Shown in pieces: positions 1 through 9,550 of a DNA stretch of 41,191 bases. Made by a program: the position numbers and the translations under genes. The notes beneath the pieces were generated by a model. That model searched no databases. It was not told the DNA's origin and saw only the letters and a list, made by a program, of their open reading frames with translations. The DNA is from an uncultured Bacteroidota bacterium (GTDB taxonomy: Bacteria > Bacteroidota > Bacteroidia > Chitinophagales > Saprospiraceae): contig CACLQQ010000021.1 in assembly GCA_902609095.1 (NCBI GenBank), positions 1-41,191 on the forward strand, in the 5' to 3' direction. Position 1 is the stretch's first letter. Each line of letters opens with the position of its first letter.

Positions 1-13
1 TGAATATCCCTTT

Positions 14-434
14 TTAACTATACTTACATGTTATATGATCATAGGATTCAATTATAAACAACTCTAATATTTTCTGATCGACATCTTCAATCTTTTTAAT
101 ATAAAGATAAGACTTGCCAAGCTTGTATTTTCCAACTGAGACAATAGACCTTCATATTGATCAAAATTAGGCTTGTATAAATGGTAAGGTACTTCTTGTG
201 AGGTGAGAAACCTACCTTCATGAAATCGCCCTCTCTCCCAATGTCATATTTATAATGAACGCTATCAAAACCGATTGTATTAGCTCCCCATATAATTGCC
301 TTATTACCTGTAAGTCAATGCATCATCTCATAGAGCAGAATGGCGACAGATCGTCTCTGATCATCGCTGATACTGGTAATTAAGCTATTGACATCTCCAC
401 CATTAGCGACAGTCTTATTCTTTGCTTTAGCCAA
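14..434 (-). pseudogene. DUF1801-family protein, decayed
   Basis: Read on the minus strand directly after acs, this stretch gives a DUF1801-like protein only if three lesions are bridged. The first frame runs from a TTG at 434 and contains SDDQRRSV, IWGANTIGF and VHYKYDIGREGDF, and is broken by an in-frame TGA just before LTGNKAIIWG. A frameshift follows near FDQYEGLLSQL, and a second leads into GKYKLGKSYLYIKKIEDVD with a stop at 14-16. The conserved order (WGA, GFG-like, YKY, GREGDWF-like, K.GKSCLYIKKL-like) matches my memory of the DUF1801/YdhG family, whose function is poorly known. It begins 3 bases after the acs stop and was probably co-transcribed with acs. Confidence 0.75.
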
Positions 435-436
435 AG

Positions 437-2332
437 CTATTTCGCTCCTTCCATAACTTCTTGAACCACCTCTGGGTTTAACAGGGTTGAGATGTCCCCT
501 AAATTGGAAGTATAGCCAAATGCTATTTTTCTGAGGATTCTACGCATGATCTTACCTGAACGGGTTTTAGGTAATCCAGAGACTACTTGAATTTTATCAG
601 GCTTAGCTATAGGTCCAATTTCCTTTGTCACTACCTCTCGCAATTCTTTTTCAAATTCTTCCCCTACTCCATCTTCACAGATCACAAAGACATAGATACC
701 TTGTCCCTTAATATCATGAGGATAACCCACCACAGCAGATTCGATTACTTTCGGATGCTCATTGATTGCATTTTCGACTTCGGCCGTCCCCATGCGATGA
801 CCAGACACATTGATTACATCATCTACTCTTCCGATGACCCGGATTCTGCCTTCATCATCTCGACGAGCACCATCACCCGTGAAATACATATTTTTGAAAG
901 CTGAGAAGTAGATCTGCTTACACCTCTCATGATCTCCCCAAGTAGTCCTAATCATGGATGGCCAAGGAAATTTAATACAGAGCAAGCCCTCTACATCATT
1001 GCCCTCTTTAAGATTTCCATCTGCATCTAGAAGAACGGTTTGAACTCCAGGCATCGGATAGGACGCATAGGTAGGTTTAGTATCGGTGATACCCGGTAAT
1101 GGCGATAACATAATACCTCCTGTCTCAGTTTGCCACCAAGTATCTACTATAGGGCATTTGCCCTTTCCAATATGCTTATCATACCAATGCCACGCTTCTT
1201 TATTAATTGGCTCTCCAACAGAACCTAATACTCTCAGAGAACTCAAATCATATTTTGCTGGCCAAGCAGCACCTTTAGCCATTAGAGCTCGTATTGCAGT
1301 TGGTGCAGTATAAAACTGATTCACACCATACTTCTGACACACTTGCCAAAATCTTCCTGCATCAGGAAAAGTTGGAACGCCTTCGAATATTAATGTTGTA
1401 GCTCCTGCTAATAATGGACCATAGACGATATAACTGTGACCTGTAATCCAACCTATATCTGCAGTACACCAATAGATATCTCCTTCCTTGTATTGGAACA
1501 CATTCTTGAATGTATAGCAGGTATAAACCATATATCCGCCACAAGTATGAACAACACCCTTGGGCTTACCCGTTGAACCTGAAGTATATAGTATAAATAG
1601 TGGATCTTCTGCATTCATCACTTCTGGTTCGCATGACCCAGATTGAGGATCTACTATATCATTCCACCAGACATCTATGGCATTATTCCAATCTACAGAT
1701 GCTCCAGTATTTCTATCAACTATTACTTGCTCAACCGATGGACATCCCAGAGCTATGGCATCATCTACTATTTTCTTAATAGGAATATCCTTAGCGCCTC
1801 GGCTATTGAAATCAGAACAGATGATCGTCGTTGCCTCAGCATCATTCACCCGATCTGCTAAAGCCTGAGCACTGAACCCTGCGAATACTACAGAATGAAT
1901 CGCTCCTATACGAGCACAAGCTAATACGCCAATAGCTAACTCAGGTACCATAGGCATATAGAACACGACCCTATCACCTTTCTTCAAACCTTGAGCTCTC
2001 AAGGCATTTCCAACTTTGCTTACTGACTCCAATAGCTCATTATAGGTATAGCTCTTAATACCGGCATCTATATCATTAGGTTCCCACAGGATAGCAGTAT
2101 CATCCCCCTTACCATTATTGATATGTCTTTCCAGACAGTTCTCTGTGATATTGAGCTGTCCACCATCAAACCATTTCACTTCTGGCCCATCAAAACTCCA
2201 ATTAAGCACGGAGTGCCACTTCTTCATCCATGTGAACGTATTTGCCTCTTTTGCCCAGAAACCTTCCGGATCATTTACACTGCGTGCATAGGTTGCCTTA
2301 TAGTCAGCTAAATCTTTAATTTGATGAGTCAT
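437..2332 (-). CDS. acs: acetyl-CoA synthetase (acetate--CoA ligase)
   Basis: AMP-forming acetyl-CoA synthetase, a cytoplasmic enzyme that activates acetate with ATP and CoA for entry into central metabolism. The 631-aa length is normal for Acs. Visible motifs are the N-terminal ACAS domain, the AMP-binding P-loop TSGSTGKPKG at residues 250-259, WWQTETGG in the adenylation core, YFTGDGARRD and the C-terminal PKTRSGKIMRR, whose Lys594 is the site acetylated in known Acs enzymes. The ATG at 2332 gives a standard N-terminus. The reading frame is intact, while remnants of two other genes flank it. It is followed after 3 bases by the DUF1801 remnant. No promoter could be recognised upstream. Confidence 0.97.
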   Translation of the reverse strand: MTHQIKDLADYKATYARSVNDPEGFWAKEANTFTWMKKWHSVLNWSFDGPEVKWFDGGQLNITENCLERHINNGKGDDTAILWEPNDIDAGIKSYTYNELLESVSKVGNALRAQGLKKGDRVVFYMPMVPELAIGVLACARIGAIHSVVFAGFSAQALADRVNDAEATTIICSDFNSRGAKDIPIKKIVDDAIALGCPSVEQVIVDRNTGASVDWNNAIDVWWNDIVDPQSGSCEPEVMNAEDPLFILYTSGSTGKPKGVVHTCGGYMVYTCYTFKNVFQYKEGDIYWCTADIGWITGHSYIVYGPLLAGATTLIFEGVPTFPDAGRFWQVCQKYGVNQFYTAPTAIRALMAKGAAWPAKYDLSSLRVLGSVGEPINKEAWHWYDKHIGKGKCPIVDTWWQTETGGIMLSPLPGITDTKPTYASYPMPGVQTVLLDADGNLKEGNDVEGLLCIKFPWPSMIRTTWGDHERCKQIYFSAFKNMYFTGDGARRDDEGRIRVIGRVDDVINVSGHRMGTAEVENAINEHPKVIESAVVGYPHDIKGQGIYVFVICEDGVGEEFEKELREVVTKEIGPIAKPDKIQVVSGLPKTRSGKIMRRILRKIAFGYTSNLGDISTLLNPEVVQEVMEGAK

Positions 2333-2383
2333 CTATTCTGTTTTTCTAATACTTATGTTAATGTAGGCGCTTAAAAGGATAGT

Positions 2384-3123
2384 ATGAAACAATGGATAGA
2401 TAATTTTCAAGGACGTAGGAGTGCAGGGATATTGAGGATTCCCATACGTAATTACTATCTTAACTATGTTTGTCTACAAGACTTTAAGGTATGAATCTCA
2501 GAGAATTCGTAGATGACATCACGAATAGTCATAAACTACCAAACCCGATTCCTTCTATTAGAATATCAGCGATTGTCGGTATAATAGCTTTCACTACCAA
2601 TTATTCTGTATCTCGGAGATGCATTATATTTAAACAGAGGTGGATGGACTCCAAGAGAGTCAGTAAGCAGTTACTAGTATTTAATAATAATGAAAGATGT
2701 CTTTGTTGGATTCTTGTTTGTAGTTGGTGCTATGTTATTTGCATATGAAGGAATTAGCAAACTTGATAAATGGGTCTGTACCCTTGGAAGCATTATGACC
2801 TTTTTAATCGGTTTGTTTTCTACTAAGTACGCAACAACTGGACATCTCGGAATTCATGAATATTCAGCGATTGCCTTATTTCTAATCTTAGCATTTCTAT
2901 GTCTTTATAGTTTTACTAATCACCGCAAAAGATCATATTACTATTTTAAAAAAGAATGGAGATTCTGGACTTATTTTATTTCTGAAATACTTATACTGAT
3001 TTCAACGGTTGAAATTGCCATTTTCCCTGAAGGCCCCTCTTCGACTTTTATATTTGAATCTTTAGTTTTGGCATAGCTTGGGGAACCAAATCAAATCACA
3101 TTTACGACATTATGAATCGATAA
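2384..3123 (+). pseudogene. small multi-helix membrane protein (DUF998-like), decayed
   Basis: A plus-strand remnant is readable in pieces. From the ATG at 2384 the frame gives RRSAGILRIPI and then loses register. Another frame gives LSLPIILYLGDALYL and GGWTPRESVSSYY, interrupted by TAA, TAG and a second TAG. The piece from 2690 gives the hydrophobic segments DVFVGFLFVVGAMLFAYEG, IGLFSTKY and EYSAIALFLILAFLCLYSF. A one-base shift near 3068 is needed to reach the C-terminus FGIAWGTKSN and the stop at 3121-3123. The pattern (SxSxYYY..M+DVFVG.LF, H..SA..FF, C-terminal FGI.W) fits a common Bacteroidota hypothetical membrane protein resembling DUF998. The family name is less certain than the decay. 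Confidence 0.7.
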
Positions 3124-3130
3124 TAATTAC

Positions 3131-4756
3131 CTAACCTAAAAACGGATATTTATAATCCTGCGGTGAAATAAAGTTTTCTTTAATAGTCCTCGGAGATACC
3201 CATCTATAGAGATTGAGGATACTACCAGCTTTATCATTAGTCCCTGATCCCCTGGCGCCACCAAATGGCTGCTGACCAACTACAGCTCCTGTTGGCTTAT
3301 CATTGATATAGAAGTTACCTGCTGCATTGTGCAAAGCTGTGCGTGCTTCTATAACTGCCTTTCTATCAAGTGCGAATATCGAACCAGTTAAAGCATATGG
3401 AGATGTACTATCAACAATCTTGAGAATCTCAGAATACTGATCATCTTCATATACAAATATTGATAAAACTGGCCCAAAGATCTCTTCACACATAGTTGTA
3501 TACTTAGGATCTTTTACTTGAACAACTGTTGGCTCTATGAAATAGCCTTTAGATTTATCACATTTACCTCCAAGTAAAATTTCTGCACCATCATCTCTCT
3601 TAATCTGATCTATGTAACCAGATATTTTTTCAAATGCTCTTTCATCAATCACTGCAGATATGAAATTTGAGAAATCCTCTACAGAGCCCATTTTGAATGA
3701 AGAAACTTGGTTCAATAGTTCTTCTTTCACCTTAGGCCACATAGATTGAGGGATATAAGCTCGAGACGCAGCTGAACACTTCTGACCTTGGAACTCAAAG
3801 GCTCCTCTCGACAAAGCCGTTGCCACTTGCTTATAGTCAGAAGAGTTATGCACCATGACGAAGTCTTTACCTCCAGTCTCCCCTACTATTCTTGGATATG
3901 ATCGATACTTATCAATATTAGTTCCTATAGTCTTCCATAGATGTCTAAATACCCCTGTACTTCCTGTAAAGTGCAATCCTGCAAAATCTTTGTGATTAAA
4001 CACGATGTCTCCCGTAGTGGGGCCATCTGTATAGATCAGATTGATCACACCATCTGGCAAGCCCGATTCTCTAAAGATGTTCATGACTGCGATAGCGGAA
4101 TAGATCTGTGATTCAGCTGGTTTCCAAACTACTGTATTACCTAATAGAGCAGGACAAGCAGGTAGATTACCTGATATAGCTGTAAAGTTGAACGGAGTAA
4201 TAGCAAACACAAATCCTTCAAGTGGTCTATACTCTAAGGTGTTCCAGATATTCTTTGAGCTATTTGGTTGTTGAGCATATACTTCTTGCATATACTGTAC
4301 ATTGAACCTTAAAAAATCTGCGAACTCGGCCACTGCATCTATCTCTGCTTGATATATCGTTTTAGACTGTGCTAACATCGTTGTGGCGTTCATATATGCA
4401 CGTCGAGGTCCAGAGATTAGATCCGCAGCTTTTAAAAAGATTGCTGCTCTATCTTGCCAAGGCATTGACTCCCAAGTATCCTTTGCTTTCAGAGCTTCTT
4501 CTATTGCTAAATTAACATGTTGAGCATCACCGTAATTATAATAACCTAAGGTATGGTGGATATCATGTGGGGCAGCAATACGACGCTTATTAACCGTAAC
4601 TAAATCTTGTCCACCAATAATCATGGGTATATCTAACTCTGTAGACTTTAATTCCTTAATCTTCTTTAGTACCACTTCTTTTTCTACACTACCTGGTGTA
4701 TAATTTAAGATAGGCTCGTTTGTGACGTTCGGGATGCGATATACTGAGTTAGACAT
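3131..4756 (-). CDS. pruA: L-glutamate gamma-semialdehyde (1-pyrroline-5-carboxylate) dehydrogenase
   Basis: Aldehyde dehydrogenase superfamily enzyme of proline catabolism, oxidising glutamate-5-semialdehyde (from P5C) to glutamate with NAD. The 541-aa length matches the long monofunctional P5C dehydrogenase common in Bacteroidota and eukaryotic mitochondria, not the bifunctional PutA. Diagnostic features are AITPFNFTAISGNLP, the nucleotide-binding FTGSTGVFRHLW, ETGGKDFV with the general-base Glu, and the catalytic Cys327 in GQKCSAASRAY, followed by EIFGPVLSIFVY and GQQPFGGARGSGTNDKAG. No PutA-type proline dehydrogenase domain is present in the ORF, so that activity must be encoded elsewhere. 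The product glutamate links to gdhA in this window. Confidence 0.95.
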   Translation of the reverse strand: MSNSVYRIPNVTNEPILNYTPGSVEKEVVLKKIKELKSTELDIPMIIGGQDLVTVNKRRIAAPHDIHHTLGYYNYGDAQHVNLAIEEALKAKDTWESMPWQDRAAIFLKAADLISGPRRAYMNATTMLAQSKTIYQAEIDAVAEFADFLRFNVQYMQEVYAQQPNSSKNIWNTLEYRPLEGFVFAITPFNFTAISGNLPACPALLGNTVVWKPAESQIYSAIAVMNIFRESGLPDGVINLIYTDGPTTGDIVFNHKDFAGLHFTGSTGVFRHLWKTIGTNIDKYRSYPRIVGETGGKDFVMVHNSSDYKQVATALSRGAFEFQGQKCSAASRAYIPQSMWPKVKEELLNQVSSFKMGSVEDFSNFISAVIDERAFEKISGYIDQIKRDDGAEILLGGKCDKSKGYFIEPTVVQVKDPKYTTMCEEIFGPVLSIFVYEDDQYSEILKIVDSTSPYALTGSIFALDRKAVIEARTALHNAAGNFYINDKPTGAVVGQQPFGGARGSGTNDKAGSILNLYRWVSPRTIKENFISPQDYKYPFLG

Positions 4757-4832
4757 ATGTTTGATTTTGGATTAACAAACCAAAATACAAACTAACGCAT
4801 TTTTATTTATATTTAGGTCAGGAAATCGGAGG

Positions 4833-5303
4833 TTAGATTTCGTTTAAGTCAATTTTCACTTCTGGTGGCAAAAATGGTGAAGTATCACCCTTGCCCCTAA
4901 TAATTTCTTTTACAATTGTCGAGCTGATATGCGAATACGACGGGCGACTTATAAAGAAGACCGTTTCTATATCATCTCCAACTATGTTATTTAGCTGCGA
5001 TATGGTTTTCTCATAATCAAAATCAGAACCATTCCGTAATCCTCTGATCAAGTATTTCGCACCGACTTTATCACAATAGTGAACAGTTAATCCTTCAAAA
5101 GTACCTACATCTACCTTTTCATAATTCTGAAAAACGAACTCCAACCATTCCATCCTCTGCTCTAAACTGAATAGACTTTTCTTGACAGAGTTTACTCCTA
5201 TCGCCATTATAATTTTATCAAATAAAGGAAGAGCTCTTTTAACTATATCCAGATGTCCAGTAGTGATCGGATCAAAAGAGCCAGGGAAAATTGCAATTTT
5301 CAT
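4833..5303 (-). CDS. coaD: phosphopantetheine adenylyltransferase
   Basis: Penultimate step of coenzyme A synthesis: 4'-phosphopantetheine plus ATP gives dephospho-CoA. The 156-aa nucleotidyltransferase carries the T/HxGH signature in FPGSFDPITTGHLDIVKRA at the N-terminus, the RGLRNGSDFDYE substrate-binding segment, and the C-terminal SSTIVKEI that replaces the ISSTLVKEV loop. Length and motif spacing are standard. The ATG at 5303 is the only sensible start. It lies 76 bases downstream of the pruA start in the same orientation, with its own intergenic region of about 200 bases before the divergent lpdA. Confidence 0.97.
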   Translation of the reverse strand: MKIAIFPGSFDPITTGHLDIVKRALPLFDKIIMAIGVNSVKKSLFSLEQRMEWLEFVFQNYEKVDVGTFEGLTVHYCDKVGAKYLIRGLRNGSDFDYEKTISQLNNIVGDDIETVFFISRPSYSHISSTIVKEIIRGKGDTSPFLPPEVKIDLNEI

Positions 5304-5418
5304 GTAGTAATTTGAATAGTTGATACCTAAACATAAGCAATTAAAAGACCAACTTCACCAGCTCTCATCACCATTTAGAATCTCAATAAAACACAAAACA
5401 AAATTTGGTGTTAAATGG

Positions 5419-5426
5419 TATATTTG
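5419..5426 (+). promoter_or_regulatory. candidate -7 box for lpdA
   Basis: TATATTTG matches the Bacteroidota -7 consensus TAnnTTTG exactly and lies about 80 bases before the lpdA ATG, inside the 200-base divergent coaD-lpdA spacer. The expected TTG-type -33 box is not seen at 19 bases upstream (the sequence there is A-rich), so this is a partial match only. Confidence 0.4.
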
Positions 5427-5506
5427 TAAGGCTATAAAATAATATTGGGCGGAATAGTTATAGCCCACTCTTACAGTCATTAGGAAACCTTACAACCTTA
5501 CCAAAT

Positions 5507-6904
5507 ATGAACTTTGACTTAGTAGTAATCGGCAGTGGCCCAGGAGGATATGTTGCTGCAATAAGAGCATCACAATTAGGACTTAAAACTGCTATAGTTG
5601 AAAAAGAGAACCTTGGCGGTGTGTGTCTGAATTGGGGATGTATCCCAACTAAGGCATTGCTCAAGTCAGCACAGGTATTTGAATATATTAAACATGCTGA
5701 AGACTTTGGCATCACTATCAAGAGTCCTAAAGCTGATTTTGATAAAATGATAGGTAGGAGTCGCAATGTCGCAAACGGCATGAGTAAAGGGGTTCAATTC
5801 TTAATGAAGAAGAATCAAATTACCGTAATAAATGGTTACGGTCGCTTAATCAGAGGTAAGAAAGTTGTAGTAACTAAAGAAGATGGTAGCAAAGAAACGA
5901 TTGAGGCAAAAAGTATCATTATCGCTACTGGTGGAAGAGCAAAAGCATTACCGCATATTCCCATAGACAATGACATCGTAATTGGATACCGTAAAGCCAT
6001 GACTATGGATAAGCAACCAAAGAAAATGGTAGTTATGGGTGCTGGCGCCATCGGTGTTGAGTTCGCTCATTTCTATAATGCTGTAGGAACAGAAGTGACG
6101 ATCGTAGAGTTTATGGAACAAGGCCTATTGCCAAGAGAAGACAAGGACGTCTCTAAAGAGCTCGGAAAAATCTTTAAGAAAAAGGGTATCAATATCAAAG
6201 CTAATGCCTCAGTCGAATCTGTCGAGAAAAAAGGCATTGGAGTATTGGTCAAAGTGAAGAATCGAAAGAACGATATCATAGAAGAAATGGAATGTGATGT
6301 TGTCCTGTCAGCTACTGGAGTTTCGCCTAATGTGGAGGATATCGGATTAGAAACTTTAGGAATCGAATTAGAAAAAAGTTTGATCAAGGTTGATGAATAT
6401 TATCAAACGAATGTTGCAGGAATATATGCAATCGGAGATGTAGTTGCTGGTGCAGCATTGGCGCATGTAGCCTCTGCTGAAGGTATAATCTGTGTTGAGA
6501 AAATTGCTGGTAAAAACCCTCATTCACTGAACTATGAAAACATCCCGTCATGTACTTATTGCAGTCCCGAGGTAGCATCCGTAGGAATGACTGAAGCTAT
6601 AGCAAAAGAAGCTGGATATGAAGTTAAGTTAGGTAAGTTTCCATTCAGTGCGTCCGGTAAGGCAAAAGCTGGCGGAGTATCAGAGGGATTTGTGAAGGTT
6701 ATCTACGATGCGAAGTATGGTGAACTCCTTGGTGCTCATTTAATAGGCTCTAATGTGACTGAGATGATAGCTGAAATAGTAGTAGCCAGACAACTGGAGA
6801 CGACAGGACATGAAATGATTAAGTCAGTTCATCCACACCCTACAATGAGCGAGGCGATAATGGAAGCATCTGCAGCTGCATATGATGAAGTGATTCATCT
6901 GTAA
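5507..6904 (+). CDS. lpdA: dihydrolipoyl dehydrogenase (E3)
   Basis: FAD-dependent E3 component of the 2-oxo acid dehydrogenase complexes and/or glycine cleavage. It reoxidises dihydrolipoyl groups with NAD. The 465-aa protein starts with the FAD-binding VIGSGPGGYVAA, then carries the redox-active disulfide Cys40/Cys45 in GGVCLNWGCIPTKA, the NAD-binding GAGAIGVEFAHF, the second FAD contact YAIGDVV, and the C-terminal His444/Glu449 pair in HPHPTMSEA. All catalytic residues are present. It is transcribed away from coaD and is followed 62 bases later by a small membrane-protein gene. Confidence 0.97.
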   Translation: MNFDLVVIGSGPGGYVAAIRASQLGLKTAIVEKENLGGVCLNWGCIPTKALLKSAQVFEYIKHAEDFGITIKSPKADFDKMIGRSRNVANGMSKGVQFLMKKNQITVINGYGRLIRGKKVVVTKEDGSKETIEAKSIIIATGGRAKALPHIPIDNDIVIGYRKAMTMDKQPKKMVVMGAGAIGVEFAHFYNAVGTEVTIVEFMEQGLLPREDKDVSKELGKIFKKKGINIKANASVESVEKKGIGVLVKVKNRKNDIIEEMECDVVLSATGVSPNVEDIGLETLGIELEKSLIKVDEYYQTNVAGIYAIGDVVAGAALAHVASAEGIICVEKIAGKNPHSLNYENIPSCTYCSPEVASVGMTEAIAKEAGYEVKLGKFPFSASGKAKAGGVSEGFVKVIYDAKYGELLGAHLIGSNVTEMIAEIVVARQLETTGHEMIKSVHPHPTMSEAIMEASAAAYDEVIHL

Positions 6905-6966
6905 ACCTGGCTGCATACAATTTTCAAGAGCCTCGAACCTATTGAGGCATTACGCATTTAGTGTAC

Positions 6967-7182
6967 ATGAATAGAGTTGTATTAACGGTTTTAGGATATG
7001 TTATGCTCACAGTTGGTGTGCTGAGCCTCATATTAGGTGCTATAGGATTACGACTAAAGCCTCTATCTTTTATTGACAAGTCATACGACCCCTTAACGGC
7101 ATTCGTTATCAAGTTGGTCATCTTGATAATTGGAATCATCTTATTCTATCGGAGTAGAATTAATCCTGCGGATTACGAATAA
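6967..7182 (+). CDS. small two-helix membrane protein, unknown
   Basis: A 71-aa protein if started at the ATG at 6967 (an in-frame GTG two codons earlier is also possible). Two hydrophobic segments are evident: VVLTVLGYVMLTVGVLSLILGAIGL near the N-terminus and AFVIKLVILIIGIILFY near the C-terminus, joined by a polar loop RLKPLSFIDKSYDP. I do not recognise a characterised family. It resembles small inner-membrane hypothetical proteins found singly in Bacteroidota. It follows lpdA, with a short GCCTC/GAGGC hairpin (6930-6948) that lacks a T-run in between, so partial co-transcription is possible. The codon structure and two helices make it a plausible real gene. Confidence 0.65.
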   Translation: MNRVVLTVLGYVMLTVGVLSLILGAIGLRLKPLSFIDKSYDPLTAFVIKLVILIIGIILFYRSRINPADYE

Positions 7183-7190
7183 TAGCAACA

Positions 7191-7230
7191 TAAAAAAAGG
7201 TGATAGAGAATATTATCACCTTTCAAAAAA
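7191..7230 (-). terminator. rho-independent terminator of glnA (possibly bidirectional)
   Basis: A perfect 10-bp stem, AAAGGTGATA (7196-7205) and TATCACCTTT (7214-7223), with an 8-base loop. On the minus strand it is followed by a T-run (plus-strand TAAAAAAA before the stem), as expected downstream of glnA. Being symmetric, with A/T on both sides, it may also stop transcription from the small membrane-protein gene on the plus strand. Confidence 0.85.
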
Positions 7231-7259
7231 ATACTTGCTATGATAAACTAAATAACTTT

Positions 7260-8282
7260 TTATAAGTCTTTAACTGTATCAATAATATTAGCTGCCACTT
7301 TATATGGATCCGCATTTGATGCTGGTCTTCTATCTTCTAACCAACCTTTCCATCCACTTTCAACTGTTGCGATTGGAATTCTAATTGATGCACCTCTATC
7401 CGACACTCCAAAAGAGAATTTTTTTATTGACTGAGTTTCATGCTCTCCTGTCAGTCTCTGATCGTTATATGCTCCGTATGCTTCAATAGCATTTTTGATT
7501 CTTACCTTGGGCTTGAACTTCATACAAATTTCTTCATATGATTCTTTACTACCACATGTTCTAAGTGTAGTATTAGAAAAATTGGCATGCATCCCTGAAC
7601 CGTTCCAGTCCATATCTTTACCTAATGGTTTCGGATGATAATCTATCGCGACATCATACTTCTCAGCAGTTCTTTCCAGTAGATATCTTGCTACCCAAAT
7701 TCTATCTCCAGCTAACTTTGCTCCCTTAGCAAACACTTGAAACTCCCACTGTCCAGATGCAACCTCTGCATTAATTCCTTCTACATTCAAACCTGCATCA
7801 ATGCAAAGATCTAAATGCTCCTCAATAATCTCACGGCCATGAGCATTGTTAGCTCCTACAGAACAATAGTAAGGTCCTTGTGGCGCCGGATATCCACTAG
7901 CTGGAAATCCTAAAGGCTTATTAGTCTCAGAATCAATTAAGAAATATTCTTGCTCAAAGCCAAACCAGAAATCATTATCATCATCTTTGATAGTCGCACG
8001 TGCATTAGTCGGATGTGGAGTTCCATCAGAGCTAAGAACTTCAGTCATTACCAAGTAGGCATTCCTTCTATCCGGATCAGGACATATAAATACAGGCTTC
8101 AATAAACAGTCCGACGCACCACCTGGAGCTTGGTTAGTTGATGAGCCATCAAATGACCACATTGGGCATTCTTCTAATTTTCCAGAGAATTTGGATTCAT
8201 CAACGATCTTTGTTTTAGATCTCAATCCCTGAGTTGGTGCAGAACCATCTAACCAGAGATATTCCAATTTGAATTTTGCCAT
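7260..8282 (-). CDS. glnA: glutamine synthetase, GSII (eukaryotic-type) family
   Basis: ATP-dependent ammonium assimilation: glutamate + NH3 gives glutamine. At 340 aa it is the short GSII type (beta-grasp plus catalytic domain), not the ~470-aa GSI or ~730-aa GSIII. Recognisable motifs are WLDGSAPTQGLRSKT and the EECPMWSFDGSST Bn-loop region at the N-terminus, FGFEQEYFLID (metal-binding Glu), HGREIIEEH, DWNGSGMHANFS, and the C-terminal LTGEHETQSIKKFSFGVSDR with RGASIRIP. GSII lacks the adenylylation site of GSI, so control by GlnE is not expected. A terminator lies immediately downstream. The gene is divergent from the decayed beta-barrel gene. Confidence 0.96.
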   Translation of the reverse strand: MAKFKLEYLWLDGSAPTQGLRSKTKIVDESKFSGKLEECPMWSFDGSSTNQAPGGASDCLLKPVFICPDPDRRNAYLVMTEVLSSDGTPHPTNARATIKDDDNDFWFGFEQEYFLIDSETNKPLGFPASGYPAPQGPYYCSVGANNAHGREIIEEHLDLCIDAGLNVEGINAEVASGQWEFQVFAKGAKLAGDRIWVARYLLERTAEKYDVAIDYHPKPLGKDMDWNGSGMHANFSNTTLRTCGSKESYEEICMKFKPKVRIKNAIEAYGAYNDQRLTGEHETQSIKKFSFGVSDRGASIRIPIATVESGWKGWLEDRRPASNADPYKVAANIIDTVKDL

Positions 8283-9110
8283 TATTTTTTCTTTTGTAAA
8301 TTAATTGTAGAATGAAGATACTCAGCGTCTTTTTTCCTAATTCTTTCCTCATATTTACAATTGTTATCACCATCAGTACATACATTTGATAAGCCCTTGA
8401 TAATCAGCAAAATCGATAGAACTATTTTGTTACGGCAAGAGGAAGTAGTGAATCTTTTAAAAATCAGTATTTGTCTGTTTTTGGGCCTAAAAATTCGTTT
8501 TTCACGTAATAATTTGAGTGAAAAGGGCCTTTTTTCATCCATAATTACTGTTTTTTCAATTCTCGTATCATTACAGCTAACCGCTCAAAATCAGGATAAC
8601 ACAGAGCTCAATTTACTCATTGAAGATTTCATAGAAGGACAGGAAGAAATTTCGGATTTTGAAATAATCGATATATATGAGAAAATATATATATCACTTG
8701 AGAACCCTCGTAATATCAATAATTTGAATACACAAGAACTGAGAGGGCTCTATATCATCATCTCAGATATAGACATTAGTAAGATCATCGAGCATCGAAA
8801 CACTTATGGCCTTTTTACAGATATTAACGAACTTCAAGCAACCAATGGAATAAATAATTAAACTCTGAAATTGTTGAGGAGGCTAACTTATGTCAGTAAC
8901 AGTGAGATCAAGCCATTAGCATAAATACAACAACGAACAGAAATAATAACCAAATTAGGGGAGGACTTCGAGACCAGACGAGTATTCACGGGCTATAAAT
9001 TATACAAGAATTTCTTAGATTATCAGCGATTTATTTATACGTATAAAAGATAATATTGTATTATTTAGGGTTATTTTGTCCTATAAAGTTCCTACTATAA
9101 TAGTACAAAA

Positions 9111-9135
9111 AAGGTGTAACCAATGGTTACACCTT
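9111..9135. terminator. perfect 12-bp-arm palindrome, terminator-like
   Basis: AAGGTGTAACCA (9111-9122) and TGGTTACACCTT (9124-9135) are exact reverse complements around a central A. On the minus strand it is followed by a run of T (plus-strand AAAAAA before 9111), and on the plus strand by GCTTTT, so it looks like a bidirectional terminator. It is stranded inside the decayed beta-barrel gene with no gene to terminate, suggesting that intergenic or mobile DNA was inserted here. Confidence 0.6.
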
Positions 9136-9550
9136 GCTTTTCAACCACTTACATATGCTAATGAATGGTTATGTAATGACGGTGGAAGGATTTAAATCTA
9201 TTAATGGAGATGATCCACGATAGATAGGGGATCGAAATTATCTCCTACTACGTATAAATCGACGTGATGACCAAAATCTATAATATAACCAAACATTGGA
9301 AAAAGATTCTGACAAATCTTTTGGAGAATCTTCAATTGGATTTGGTTATATCTCTGGATACCTCTCTAAAAAGAATCTTAGTAATACACTTACATCTTTA
9401 ACAATAGGTGATTATAGTATTAGATTGGGAGAAGGTCTAATGCTTAAGGATGGCTTTGGCTTTGGTAAGAGTATCGCCTCAGTAAACATTAGATCTGGAG
9501 GTTATCCAATTAAGCCGTAAACCAATACTCAAGAAAACCTGGCTTTCAGG

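Noticed and set aside
2491-2748. 85-aa plus-strand frame as an independent gene
   Set aside because: It is out of frame with the recognisable membrane-protein remnant in the same DNA and resembles nothing.
8282-8542. 86-aa minus-strand frame upstream of glnA
   Set aside because: Basic, low-complexity sequence with no family resemblance, overlapping the start of the beta-barrel pseudogene; probably spurious.
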